From: Kryptolebias marmoratus
Taxonomy: Eukaryota > Chordata > Actinopteri > Cyprinodontiformes > Rivulidae
DNA: 64,000 nucleotides
Assembly: GCF_001649575.2 (NCBI RefSeq)
Contig: NC_051431.1
Coordinates: 9,646,844-9,710,843 of the forward strand
Direction of reading: 5' to 3'
The notes beneath the pieces are model-generated. The model was not told the origin of the DNA, made no database searches, and saw only the letters and a list, made by a program, of their open reading frames with translations. The position numbers were made by a program, and so were the translations under genes. Below are positions 1-11,285 of the stretch, one piece after another. The stretch's first letter is position 1. Each line of letters opens with the position of its first letter.

Positions 1-154
1 TTGACTTAAACATTGCTGCGTTGAAGAAAGGAACTGTCCTGGATTTGTTTTGTCCTGTTGACAGAATTCCTGTTTTGGCTGACCTGTCAAGTTTTTAAAC
101 AAATTGCATGACGTACATCAATAAAGACTTGTTTTTGTGTTGTATCACCGGTAA

Positions 155-832
<678 letters not shown>

Positions 833-1568
833 CTGCACTGACATTTGGCTGTGTGTTCCCCCTGTGCGTCATTTTTAAGGTGGTGTTTTTTACTACAAGG
901 TGTGTCGAGAACAAAAGCTGCTCACGTCAGAAGGGAGATATCACTGAACCGCTACTACAGAGAAAAAAAAAAAACCTTTGTTAAAAGTATATATGTAATT
1001 TTTATCAGTTTTTTTCTTTTGCAATCATTAGGCACAAAATAATACTGCGAAATAACCATAGTGAGATTGAGACATCCATCTTACCATTTCACCAGTTTCA
1101 TGTAACCACAAAGTAATCACCATATGGTATTATGTGGCAAAATCTTCTAAGGAGCATTTCAGAGTGGAGTTCAAAGCTGTCTTGCAGCTCGCTGTTGGTG
1201 ATGAAATGCTTGGCGTCCTCTTTAGGTTCAAACCGCGGAGCACCTGACATTACTGCTCCGCTGGTTGGTAATGATTTCTGCCCTTTCTTTTTTTTTTTTT
1301 TTTTTCTTTAAATTTTAATTTTTTTAAAATTCTTTTGAAAGTGAAGTTTTCACATTTAAAAAAAAAAAAAAGAAAAAAACAACAAAAAAAAAAGCTGCTT
1401 GTAAATCCTGTAGCTTGACAACGAGGGGGGAAGTGTTTGCAGTGATATTTCTTGTTGTCGGTCGGTTTTGTGTGACTCTGTTAAAGGGGAGCACATAGCA
1501 GTGGAGTTCCCCTACGCGTGTGCTGGCCGGGTGGAGAGGAGGACACCCCCACCCCCCCCACCACCACC

Positions 1569-1734
1569 NNNNNNNNNNNNNNNNNNNNNNNNNNNNNNNN
1601 NNNNNNNNNNNNNNNNNNNNNNNNNNNNNNNNNNNNNNNNNNNNNNNNNNNNNNNNNNNNNNNNNNNNNNNNNNNNNNNNNNNNNNNNNNNNNNNNNNNN
1701 NNNNNNNNNNNNNNNNNNNNNNNNNNNNNNNNNN
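1569..1734. other. Assembly gap (166 N)
   Basis: A run of N directly follows a C/A-rich simple-sequence stretch and is followed by a C-rich stretch, so a low-complexity tract probably broke the assembly. The missing sequence is unknown. Confidence 0.99.
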
Positions 1735-2879
1735 CATATATCCCCCCCTCCCCGCAGGTGGACACCAACCGGGTTTAAAGGAGAGGGAAGCACCACCCCT
1801 CAGGCCTGGAGGCCCCGTTGTCCTGCGAGCTGCGACCGGGCCCGGCACAGGCGAGAGCAGCGACGGGCACGGGAGACGAGAGGATCCGGCCCCGGTGAAA
1901 GGAAGATGGTCAGCGGCTGGTTCTAGATAATCCTTTGGCCTTATGACTCATGGACTTGGAATGGCATGGAGATGGACATTTTCATTTGAATTAAGATGGC
2001 TTTTCTCTATTTTTATTATTTTTTTCTCTCTCTGTCTCTCTCTCTTTCTCTCTCTAGACAGCCCTTAATTCTTTAATTAAAACAACTTAGAAAAGGTAAA
2101 TAAGAATGGTAATTTGAGGCCTTTTTTCGACAAAGATTTCGTCTTCAGCAGGGCCCCACATAACAGGGTCTTATTGTACACAACAACCTCCTAAACATTA
2201 CTTCCTTGAAATTCACTGGTTTAAGGATTTTGCAGTGGAAAGAACTATCTATTCCAGAGTCTACCCTTTTTATGTTTTATTTCGTTCCCCCCTTTTGCAT
2301 GTAGTCCCCCATCAGAACCACCTGCACAAGTCTCTTCATCTAAAAAAAAAACATGGAAACTGAAGAAAAAAAAAAAAAGAGTTAAGTGACTGCCTTTTTT
2401 CTCCTCAAATTATGCTGTGAATTTTACAAGAATTTATTTTCCCTTTGGATATGTTTTTATACCAAAGCAGTTGTTTTATAGCATATAGGTGTCTGTAACC
2501 AATAATGTAGCAGTTCACCACTTTGACGCAAAGTTTATCAAGATCTTATTTTAACGTCAACACAAACAGCTGCAATATATTACTTTAGCGAAACTGGAGG
2601 CCGTCGTCGAGACCGTTGGCTGTCGTGTATTCTGGCCTGATTTGTTTGCAACGTTTTACCAAAACCGATTCCATATTAATTGGTAGATTTATTTTGGGAG
2701 TCTTTTAAAACTTCGGTATGTTAGGGGGAAAAAATAAATAAAAAAAAATTTGGTAGTTACTCTGCAGGCTCCGGAGTAGCAAGATAGAGGCTGATGGTTA
2801 AAAAAAAAAACAACAAAAAAAGGAGACTAATGCGTTCTATTTCTGTGTCATCTTTCTTTTTTTCTTTTTTTTTTTTTTT

Positions 2880-3555
2880 NNNNNNNNNNNNNNNNNNNNN
2901 NNNNNNNNNNNNNNNNNNNNNNNNNNNNNNNNNNNNNNNNNNNNNNNNNNNNNNNNNNNNNNNNNNNNNNNNNNNNNNNNNNNNNNNNNNNNNNNNNNNN
3001 NNNNNNNNNNNNNNNNNNNNNNNNNNNNNNNNNNNNNNNNNNNNNNNNNNNNNNNNNNNNNNNNNNNNNNNNNNNNNNNNNNNNNNNNNNNNNNNNNNNN
3101 NNNNNNNNNNNNNNNNNNNNNNNNNNNNNNNNNNNNNNNNNNNNNNNNNNNNNNNNNNNNNNNNNNNNNNNNNNNNNNNNNNNNNNNNNNNNNNNNNNNN
3201 NNNNNNNNNNNNNNNNNNNNNNNNNNNNNNNNNNNNNNNNNNNNNNNNNNNNNNNNNNNNNNNNNNNNNNNNNNNNNNNNNNNNNNNNNNNNNNNNNNNN
3301 NNNNNNNNNNNNNNNNNNNNNNNNNNNNNNNNNNNNNNNNNNNNNNNNNNNNNNNNNNNNNNNNNNNNNNNNNNNNNNNNNNNNNNNNNNNNNNNNNNNN
3401 NNNNNNNNNNNNNNNNNNNNNNNNNNNNNNNNNNNNNNNNNNNNNNNNNNNNNNNNNNNNNNNNNNNNNNNNNNNNNNNNNNNNNNNNNNNNNNNNNNNN
3501 NNNNNNNNNNNNNNNNNNNNNNNNNNNNNNNNNNNNNNNNNNNNNNNNNNNNNNN
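2880..3555. other. Assembly gap (676 N)
   Basis: A run of N directly follows a poly-T stretch (from about 2863) inside the presumed 3' UTR. The content is unknown. Confidence 0.99.
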
Positions 3556-3774
3556 CACCACTCCACCACCCTGCCCACAGTCACCTCACCAGTTCAGGGC
3601 AGGAGCCGGGGGTCATGCTGTCGTCATCCTTTAGCAGTCGCGCTAGCCATTCCCTCGAACACAAATGTAAAGCTACCTATATTGAGATTGGGGTTTTATC
3701 TGGATGTCAAGGTCAATTGCATATTTGCAATCATTTTTTTTCACACCTCCCCCATCCTCCCCCACTGCCCCGAC

Positions 3775-3789
3775 CCCACACACACACAC
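3775..3789. repeat. Short CA microsatellite
   Basis: A short CA run sits in a C-rich stretch of the presumed 3' UTR. Long A runs follow at 3897-3933. Confidence 0.7.
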
Positions 3790-4899
3790 CTCCCGCTGAA
3801 TTTGAGACATTTAGATCTTCGTCAGTGGTTTTATTACTGGCGCTCATACTGGTACTAAACATTCCAAAAATAAAGACTGAGAAAATAATAAAAAATAAAA
3901 AAAAAAAAAACACAAAAAAAAAAAAAGGAAAAAAATTTGACTGCTGTGACTCGTAAGTGTGCGCCTATTTCAGATCATGCTGATTGACCTCTTATTTAGA
4001 GCAGTTGTCATGAAATGCAGCCCCTTTTTAATAGTTGAAATAGAATTTATGTATATATTTATATTTTTTTAATAAAGGAAGTATAGAACTCACTACCTTG
4101 CTCCTGCTGGTATGTTGATTATGTTTGTCAATCTGGTGACCATTCAGTGGGCAGGAACTCCTGTTTCTTAGTGGCGAAACCTTGCCTTTTGGCAAAGGTA
4201 CTTGACTACATCAGGACAACACTATGAGGTAGGGTTTGAATCAAACAGGGAAAGCTAGATCTTCAAACCTTAATAATTTTCACAGGGTATATTGTAAGTG
4301 CATGTACATCACAAACCTTACTTTTTGGTTATATGAGAAGCACATGGTTGAAAAGAGGTTCCATCTTTCATAAAGCCTGTTCAGTTTGTGGGTTTACACA
4401 CAGACACAGATCCTTGTTAACATATCTGAACACCCGAAAGAAGTTGAAATCGTTTTTATTTACCTTGGATTTATCGTTTTCATTTTTAATTTCACTTCTT
4501 TTTTTTCTTTTCCTTTTTTCTTTTGTTTTTTGTTTTTGTTTTTTTCCCACTTTTTTTGTACATGCAACATGCACTATAGAATTGAACAGCATGGGGGGAA
4601 AGGATAAGTCCATGTATCCACAGATTGTAAGATCTAGTCAAGACTTTGCTGTGTTTATGACAATGCCCTTTGTATTATATTAAGACAGTCTTATGTATGA
4701 TATATAAAAAGAAGTTAATTGAATTGTTTTGTGTCGTTATTGGCTTACTACATTTACATCACTTGACTGTGCCCCATTTTTTTCTTCTGGGTGACGAAAT
4801 GATTATATAAATATCCCTAAAACTCAGATATATGGAGGCAAACACCAGTTCTGAACTGGTGCATATTTAATGAAACATGGCGGCAGTTTCTTATGTCTT

Positions 4900-4971
4900 G
4901 GCTCGTTGGTCTAGGGGTATGATTCTCGCTTCGGGTGCGAGAGGTCCCGGGTTCAAATCCCGGACGAGCCC
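4900..4971 (+). tRNA. tRNA-Pro (anticodon CGG)
   Basis: A 72-nt cloverleaf. The acceptor stem GGCTCGT pairs with ACGAGCC, with C as discriminator. The anticodon stem CTCGC/GCGAG encloses a loop reading TTCGGGT, so the anticodon is CGG (proline). The T arm carries the GGTTCAAATCC internal promoter (B box), and an A-box-like TGGTCTAGGGG lies in the D region. A Pol III terminator of five T lies at 4978-4982. CCA is not encoded, as expected in eukaryotes. Confidence 0.96.
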
Positions 4972-5234
4972 TCTTCCTTTTTACCCGAGAACAGAATACT
5001 AATTTACATACCAGGACATTTTTGAGAAAGTGTAAATTTTCCTGGATATAATCCTCAAATCAGTGTCATTTGTGACGCTTTCGTTTAAACGCGAATTTCG
5101 AGGCAATTTATCGCGTGTATTTATACGGCTTAAATTAATATATATATATTTGCATTGGTATTTATTTCATTTTAAGGTAAAGAAAGAACGAAAAATTCAA
5201 TATTGAGGGAAGGAAGAGGGGGAAAAAAAAGGGT

Positions 5235-5306
5235 GGGCTCGTCCGGGATTTGAACCCGGGACCTCTCGCACCCTAAGCGAGAATCATACCCCTAGACCAA
5301 CGAGCC
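5235..5306 (-). tRNA. tRNA-Pro (anticodon AGG)
   Basis: The same 72-nt proline cloverleaf lies on the minus strand, 263 bp from the CGG gene and convergent with it. Read on the minus strand, the anticodon loop is TTAGGGT, so the anticodon is AGG. The two genes appear identical apart from the first anticodon base. A poly-T terminator on the minus strand corresponds to the A run at 5223-5230. Confidence 0.96.
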
Positions 5307-5579
5307 ATGCGCACAATAAACATACGTCACATTTATAAAGGTAAATACGACACATATTTTCGAGTACGTCAAATTATGTCTTCTTTTTGTATTTTTATAG
5401 AATTATAGATATGTATTAAAAATAAAAAAAGAAAAAGTTTTTTCTCCTATATATATGGTTAAGTAGCTAATACCGTTTGAACTGAGGCGACAAGCCTACA
5501 CACAGTTACCGACTGATTCTAGAGCCATTCACCCTTTTTAACTACATATAGCAAATGTTGGCAAAAACAACGACAGAGT

Positions 5580-6123
5580 CATGACCGAGGGACCAGCTTT
5601 ATTAATACACGCAAGAGAAACCTGATCGCACTAAAAAAAGGTTCGCCATTCGCTCACTAGTCTTCTTCTGTAAGCGCGTCGATGATGAGTTCCCCTGCAG
5701 GGGGCGCCCGAGCGCCGTGAAGCGTCGATGTCATGGCATTTCACGACAAAGAAAAAGAAGGAAAAAAAAAGTTCTCTGTCGTTTGCTGTCAGCTTATTGG
5801 TTTACACGAAAAAAGCAAGTGGCCAATGGTTACGCCTGGAATGTCAAGGCTCCTCCAATCAGATTCGTCATGGGCGGAGCATAAGATCCGCGAACCGATC
5901 CTAGCAGTAATCCAAACGTAACCGTCAGTGTTTGTAGCGTGTCTCAAACTGCCTCAAAATTGTTTATTGTTTTGTTTTTTTCTTTACCAAATTTGACTAC
6001 GCGAAAGCGAAGCTTTGGTCTCGCCAGTCGACCACGCCAGCTTGCCCACCTAAAGGAACTCCCTCGAGTTAGCAGATGATAGTAGAGAGTTGAGTTGGCG
6101 AAGCTAACTGTTTAGCCTCGATT
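5580..6123 (+). promoter_or_regulatory. Likely thap12 promoter with CCAAT boxes and GC box
   Basis: Within 330 bp upstream of the thap12 ATG there are an inverted CCAAT box (ATTGG, 5796-5800), two forward CCAAT boxes (5823-5827 and 5855-5859) and a GGGCGG box (5872-5877). No TATA box is evident. Regularly spaced CCAAT boxes are the usual NF-Y arrangement of TATA-less housekeeping promoters. The transcription start is not defined. Confidence 0.55.
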
Positions 6124-9100
6124 ATGCCAAATTTTTGCGCGGCTCCGAACTGTACACGGAAGAGCACCCAGTCCGATTTGGCCTTTTTTCGGTTTCCACG
6201 GGATCCGGAGAGGTAAGGCGGCACGTCGTGTCCAAGCAACCGTTTTGTTGCTAGGAGACCACGCCCGATTTTTGTAGTTTGAAACTCCCCAGTAAAGCAA
6301 ATAGTGCTCATTAATTGAGATCCTTCTCAGTTTTCTTTTTCTGTCTGTGACGTGAAGTTGTTGACAGAAACGTGAGCCATTTTTTGCAGAATCCACTGCC
6401 AATTTTTAAATAAAATGACAAAACAAATGCACTATTTTGTGTAAATCTTCCTTGATATAGATTAGTATGATACCAAATCTGTGAAAAATTGATAAAAATG
6501 TAGTATTTCCTTTACATATTGTAAAGCATATAGCTGCAGCAGCCAAATAAATCAAAAGAAGTAACATAAAATTAGGTCATTTTGTTGAATTATGTATTTA
6601 TTATTCAGATATTTCCAATGACTTTAGTGTTTTTATTAAAGGAATGTGTTTATTTCTAATTTTCATTGTAAAAATTTCTATATTTTACAGCAAAACTGCC
6701 CTTTCTGTTCTTATAGCTCAGCAGTTTGTGAAGTGAAGTGAAATTTATTTATTTAGCACTTTTCTGCAACAAGGCAATTCAAAGTGCTTTACTACACAGA
6801 AATAACAATCGGGTACATAATCAAATACAGAGGTATAATAATCAAATATAGATCAATCATGTATAATCTAAATGAAATATAGGACAATCTAAATGAAATC
6901 GTGAAACTAAACATGAGCTAAAACAGTCAAAATAGTAGCTAAAATAATCTAAATTAAATCATGATGTAAGTTAAAGCTGAACTAAACAACAATTAGGCTA
7001 AGACAGTCAAAATATGAGCTAAGATAAACTAAAGTAAACTAAATGTCTCAAATATGTTTAAATGCAGTTATTTTCTGGTGGATTTTTCGCTCTATGGAAA
7101 AGAAAACAAGCTTTAATTAAGAATAGTATAAATATAAACATCATTCTTGTCCGTGTCGTTCTTGTTCAACGCTTAAACAGAGACGCTGCACCGTCTCTTG
7201 AATGTCAAATCCACAAATACGTGATTTTCCTTGTCCGCTTTTCCAGATGCAGAATCTGGGTGGAGAACTGCCGCCGGGCTGATCTCGAGGCCAAAACATC
7301 GGATCAGCTGAATAAACACTACAGGCTGTGCGCCAAGCACTTTGACCCGGCCATGGTGTGCAAGACCGTGAGTGTCGGACGATTCCCGGCCACGTCCTTT
7401 AGCAACGCGTTTCCAGAAGTTCTGCATCCCTGAACGATGTCTTCCTCTTTTCAGAGTCCCTACAGGACTGTGCTGAAGGACACGGCCATCCCAACCATAT
7501 TTGACCTAACCAGCCATTTAAAAAATCCTCACACCAGGCACCGCAAGCAGATTAAAGAACTTGTAAGCGAGGAAAAATGACAAAACGTGCAGTTATTTGA
7601 TCAACTTGTCCAATTCCCTTTAAATTAATTTTATTCTTATTTCTATTTCAGACCGATGAGGATATAAGGAGAATGAAAGAAAGGAGATGTGAGTATTTAG
7701 AAAAGCAGTACGCTTGGGTTCGTCAGTTTCTAATTTAACTGATAATTTAAAACCACATTTCTTGCTTCTCCTTCACTCTGCAGTGGCTTCTACTCAGCAA
7801 ACTGCTAAAACGGATCAGGACGGCATGAACGCGGCTGAGAACGAACCTCAGCTGTCTGCAGAGGAGAGGGAGTACCGGGACTACCTGAGGTCCCTGTTTG
7901 AGATTCTGCTGATGATGGCGAAGCAGGGCATCCCTTTAGCAGCTGACAGAGTCTCCGCAGCTGATCTTAAGTCCAACAACTTCCAGGCCCTTCTGGATTT
8001 CGCCATGAATGCTGGGGATAAAGCGTTGAGGAAAAGGTTCCAGACGACAGCCGTGAACTCGGAGTACCTGTCCGCGGCGCAGCAGAGCCAGCTCCTGGAT
8101 GTCTGCGAGAACACGGTGAGGGAGGAGATGCTCATGGAGGTGCGGGAGAGCCGCTTCTTCTCCCTGGTGACCGGTGACCTCGTGGACCTCGCCGGCGAGA
8201 AGCACTTGCCTCTGTTCTTGCGCTTCGTCAATCAGCTGAACGTCCTCAGGGAGGAGCTCCTGGACTTCGTGCCGTTCGTGGATGAAGACGAGTCTCTTGT
8301 GGTGGAGCGGATCGAGGCCCAGCTGACCGACCGCTGGGGGCTCAGCATGGAAGACTGCCGCGGTCAGGCCCACGAGGCCACCGGCACCTCCACCACCAAG
8401 ATGAAAGCTGTGGCCGTGCTCCTGATGGAGAAGTACCCGCTGGCGCTGCACATGCCTTGCTCTCACATGGCGCTGAACATCCACCTAGCCAACAACCTTC
8501 CGTTTCCCAACGTCCAGATCGTCATGGAGACTCTGAGGAGGATCGGCGCTTTCTTTAAAGCCCCGTCAACTCAGGAGGAGCTGGAAAAAGCCATCTGGAC
8601 CTACTACCAGAAAAACGAGGAGAAAGGATCGGCGCTGATACAGAGCTGCGGCTCGGGATGGATGGAGCAGCACAACGCCTTCGACGTGCTGCTGGAAATT
8701 TTGCCCCCGCTGCTGCTGTGCGTGGACAGCATTTGGGACAACAGCGACGGGCAGTTTTCCAGCCGGGTCTCCGGCGATGCGTATTCGATTGCAGAAAGTC
8801 TCGCCGACTTCGAGGTCATCGTCACCATTGTCATCTTGAAGAACGTCCTGACGTTCACGCGAGCCTTCGGGAAGAATCTCCAAGGCGAGACGCTCGACGT
8901 GTTCTCGGCGGCGAACAGCCTGACGGCAGTTCTGCACTCGCTGAACGAGGTCAACGACAACATCGAAGTCTACCACGAGTTCTGGTTCGAGGAGGCCGTG
9001 AGTGTGGCCGCCTCCATGGAGATCGCCGTGTCCATCCCGAGGCTGTTCCTGCGGAAGCAGCGGGCGGCTGACATGGGGGAGATCCAGGCGGAGCCGTACT

Positions 9101-9681
9101 TCAAGGAGTACGTGACCATACCCGTCATCCGCGGCATCATGCAGGAGGTGGAGGACATGTTCTCCGACACCAACCTCAAAGCCCTGAAGTGCCTGACGCT
9201 GGTCCCGGCCGTCATGGGCCAGATGAAGTTCAACACCAGTGAGGAGAACCACGCCGAAGTCTACCGCACCGATCTCCCCAACCCCGACACGCTTCCCGCC
9301 GAGCTGCACTGCTGGCGAATCAAATGGAAGCACAGAGGCAAGGAGGTGCGCCTGCCCACGACCATCCAGGAGACCCTGCAGCTTCCGGACGTCAAGTTCT
9401 TCCCCAACGTCAACTCCTTCCTGAAAGTGCTCTCCACTCTGCCGGCGCTGAAGCTGGAGGACGGCAGAGGCGCCGCGGCGAGCCGACGCCTGCGGGCCTA
9501 CCTCGACGGCGTTCCTCCCAGGCAGCGGAACAAAAGTCTCGCCGTGCTGCACGTCAACACTCACGTGAAACACGACCTGGACGTCATGGTGGACCAGTAC
9601 TGCAGGCTGTACCCCGAGGAGGACACCGAGGCCGAGTCGGAGGACGCAGCGGGAGACGACATCGTGACGACGGTGGTCTGA
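6124..9681 (+). CDS. thap12: THAP domain-containing protein 12 (PRKRIR/p52rIPK orthologue)
   Basis: Five coding exons: 6124-6212, 7247-7367, 7455-7562, 7652-7688 and 7784-9681. Phases close to 2253 nt, or 750 aa (human about 761). Residues 1-80 form the THAP zinc finger: it starts MPNFCAAPNC, and the C2CH ligands are C5, C10, C58 and H61, with RFPRDPE, the invariant Trp in IWVENC and the closing IPTIF motif. The large last exon encodes a hAT-transposase-like region with TRAFGKNLQG, YHEFWFEEA, KALKCL and LPNPDTLPAELHCWRIKWK, all hallmarks of THAP12. The family was described as a repressor of the inhibitor of the kinase PKR, so it is linked to stress signalling, and THAP fingers bind DNA. The C-terminus is acidic. 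The gene appears intact. AATAAA signals lie at 9831-9836 and 9868-9873. Confidence 0.95.
6720..6830. repeat. Dispersed repeat fragment in thap12 intron 1
   Basis: The sequence aaatttatttatttagcac...aaagtgctttacta resembles the widespread fish repeat end 'tttatttgtatagcac...caaagtgctttac'. It sits in the AT-rich first intron. The rest of that intron (6830-7050) shows only loose internal repetition of taaactaaa/agctaaaa phrases. Confidence 0.4.
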
Positions 9682-11285
9682 AGTCACTGGGACTGAACTC
9701 CAGAAGTGCGTCCTCCTTTTATGTTAGCCGAATAGTTCATGTGTTTCGTTTAAATATGCAAAAAAAAAAAAAAAACAACCCCGGAGCGTCGAAGATTTTA
9801 AGAAACGTGTCAGGAGTAGCGGACACTTATAATAAATTAACTGTGCTTCCTTTTATGTTTTTCGTCGAATAAAAAGCTGCACCAAAAGCTGACCAATGAA
9901 AGAGACGAAAGTTCTTTTTCTTTTTGCATTCATGCTGGGATGTGATGATGCAAAATTTAAAAAAAAAAAAAACAAAGAGCTGTTTTTTTTTATATAAATC
10001 TGTATAAAAAAGCTCCTGTGCGTTTTTGTTCCTTAAGCTGAGCGTTCAGTTTTTCCGATGCGTTCCTAAATCAAGCCACACGATGGAGGCTGATCACTCG
10101 TTTTGTTTCGAATGCAGCATTTTGCAGACAATGGAACGGGAAGGAGCGCGAGGACGAGCCGTCGGCATACCTTGGCGAAGTTGTGACCCGTTTTTACACC
10201 TCGACAAGAAAGCATAAAAGCACTCCTGTTCTGTTTAAATAGCCTGAATTTTCTTGCACAGCTTTGAAACGAAACGTAACGATGATTAAACCTCAGACAG
10301 GAGCGAGGCTGTGCTCCCGTCTGAGGTGTCTTCAGGTCGATGTGACTTTTGGTTTTGGTAACTTTTATAGTTTTATCTTTCTCATTGAAAGACATTTAAT
10401 CTCCTCCAGCATCGTTACTTTATTTTTACGTCCATTTTGTGTCCTTATGCATCTTCTTTTTGTCTTTTAATGTCTCTTTATGTGTCCTTTTGTCTCCTTG
10501 TGCTTCCTTTTAATCTCTGCACATCCTTTTTGTCTCCTTGTGTGTCCTCCCTTGTTTTTATGGTCCCTTTTTTTGTCCTTTTGTGTCTCTCTTCTTTAAA
10601 TATTTTGACTGACATTGAAGGTTTAGCTGTTATTGAACTCATGTTCACCTTTTTTTCTGCAAACTCAGGTAAAATGCAAACATCTCCAGCCTTAAAGTGA
10701 TTTATTTAATCGTTTTATTGTTTGTGAGGGGACAACAAAAAAAGACCGTCCAGGGTTTATATTTGTGGGGAAAATAGTTTAAACACTAAATATCTGTATG
10801 TTTTCCACCTTTTTGAACCCTTTTCTGCATTTGGATGACAGTCAAGCGCCCAGAACAGGAGATCTGGACACATTTGTCCTCCAAACCAGGGCAGGACTGT
10901 CTTTGTTTGTGAGTGTCCAACAGCCTCAGCCCTTTGTTGGCAAAAATCAAACCCTGTTTTTTTTCCCCATCTGCTCCCCTGAGGTTCGGGTGGATCTAAC
11001 ATGGCAGGACGGGGTTAAATGGATCTCCCCCTCCTCCTCTGTCAGATGGGCTCAGGTGATAGTTCACCGTGCAGACTCACAGGGGCATCGCACTAATGTG
11101 GGGTGGGGTCGCTTTCATGCGCAATGAGCACGCGGCGCCTCCGAAGTCCTGAACTCCTTGGATAAGGAGAAGCACCCGCAGGAGGAGGCAGGAGGAGACA
11201 CAGGGAGGCAGACAGAGAGGAGGATTTACCCGGACCGGGCTGAGAGACGCCTGATTTCAAGCATCTTTAACAACCTGCCTCCATC
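9682..11285. other. thap12 3' flank and map6 upstream region
   Basis: The thap12 3' UTR ends near 9873. After that come A-rich runs (9759-9775, 9957-9973), a near-perfect hairpin at 10291-10326, a degenerate T/C-rich minisatellite at 10430-10600, and a more GC-rich stretch from about 10975 that probably contains the map6 promoter and 5' UTR. No further gene is supported. Confidence 0.5.
10430..10600. repeat. Degenerate minisatellite (tttgtctccttgtg-like unit)
   Basis: Phrases such as ttttgtctccttgtg, ttttgtctccttgtgtgtcc and ttttgtgtctctctt recur with drift at roughly 15-30 bp spacing. Short reading frames across it are by-products of the repeat. Confidence 0.5.

Larger units (their letters stand above)
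833..4700 (+). other. Long 3' UTR and downstream region of the DYRK1A-type gene
   Basis: No coding exon can be supported here. The region is rich in A/T homopolymers and contains two assembly gaps. AATAAA signals at 3869-3874 and 4071-4076 are plausible polyadenylation sites, which would give a 3' UTR of roughly 3 kb. A long 3' UTR is usual for this gene family. The reading frames crossing the N gaps are artefacts of untranslated N. Confidence 0.55.

Noticed and set aside
2757..3858. Long frames (275 and 354 codons) over the 2880-3555 gap
   Set aside because: Almost entirely N translated as X; no real coding evidence.
8566..9687. 373-codon antisense frame across thap12 exon 5
   Set aside because: Shadow of the GC-rich, codon-biased sense exon; no family similarity, and the sense frame is a full THAP12 match.
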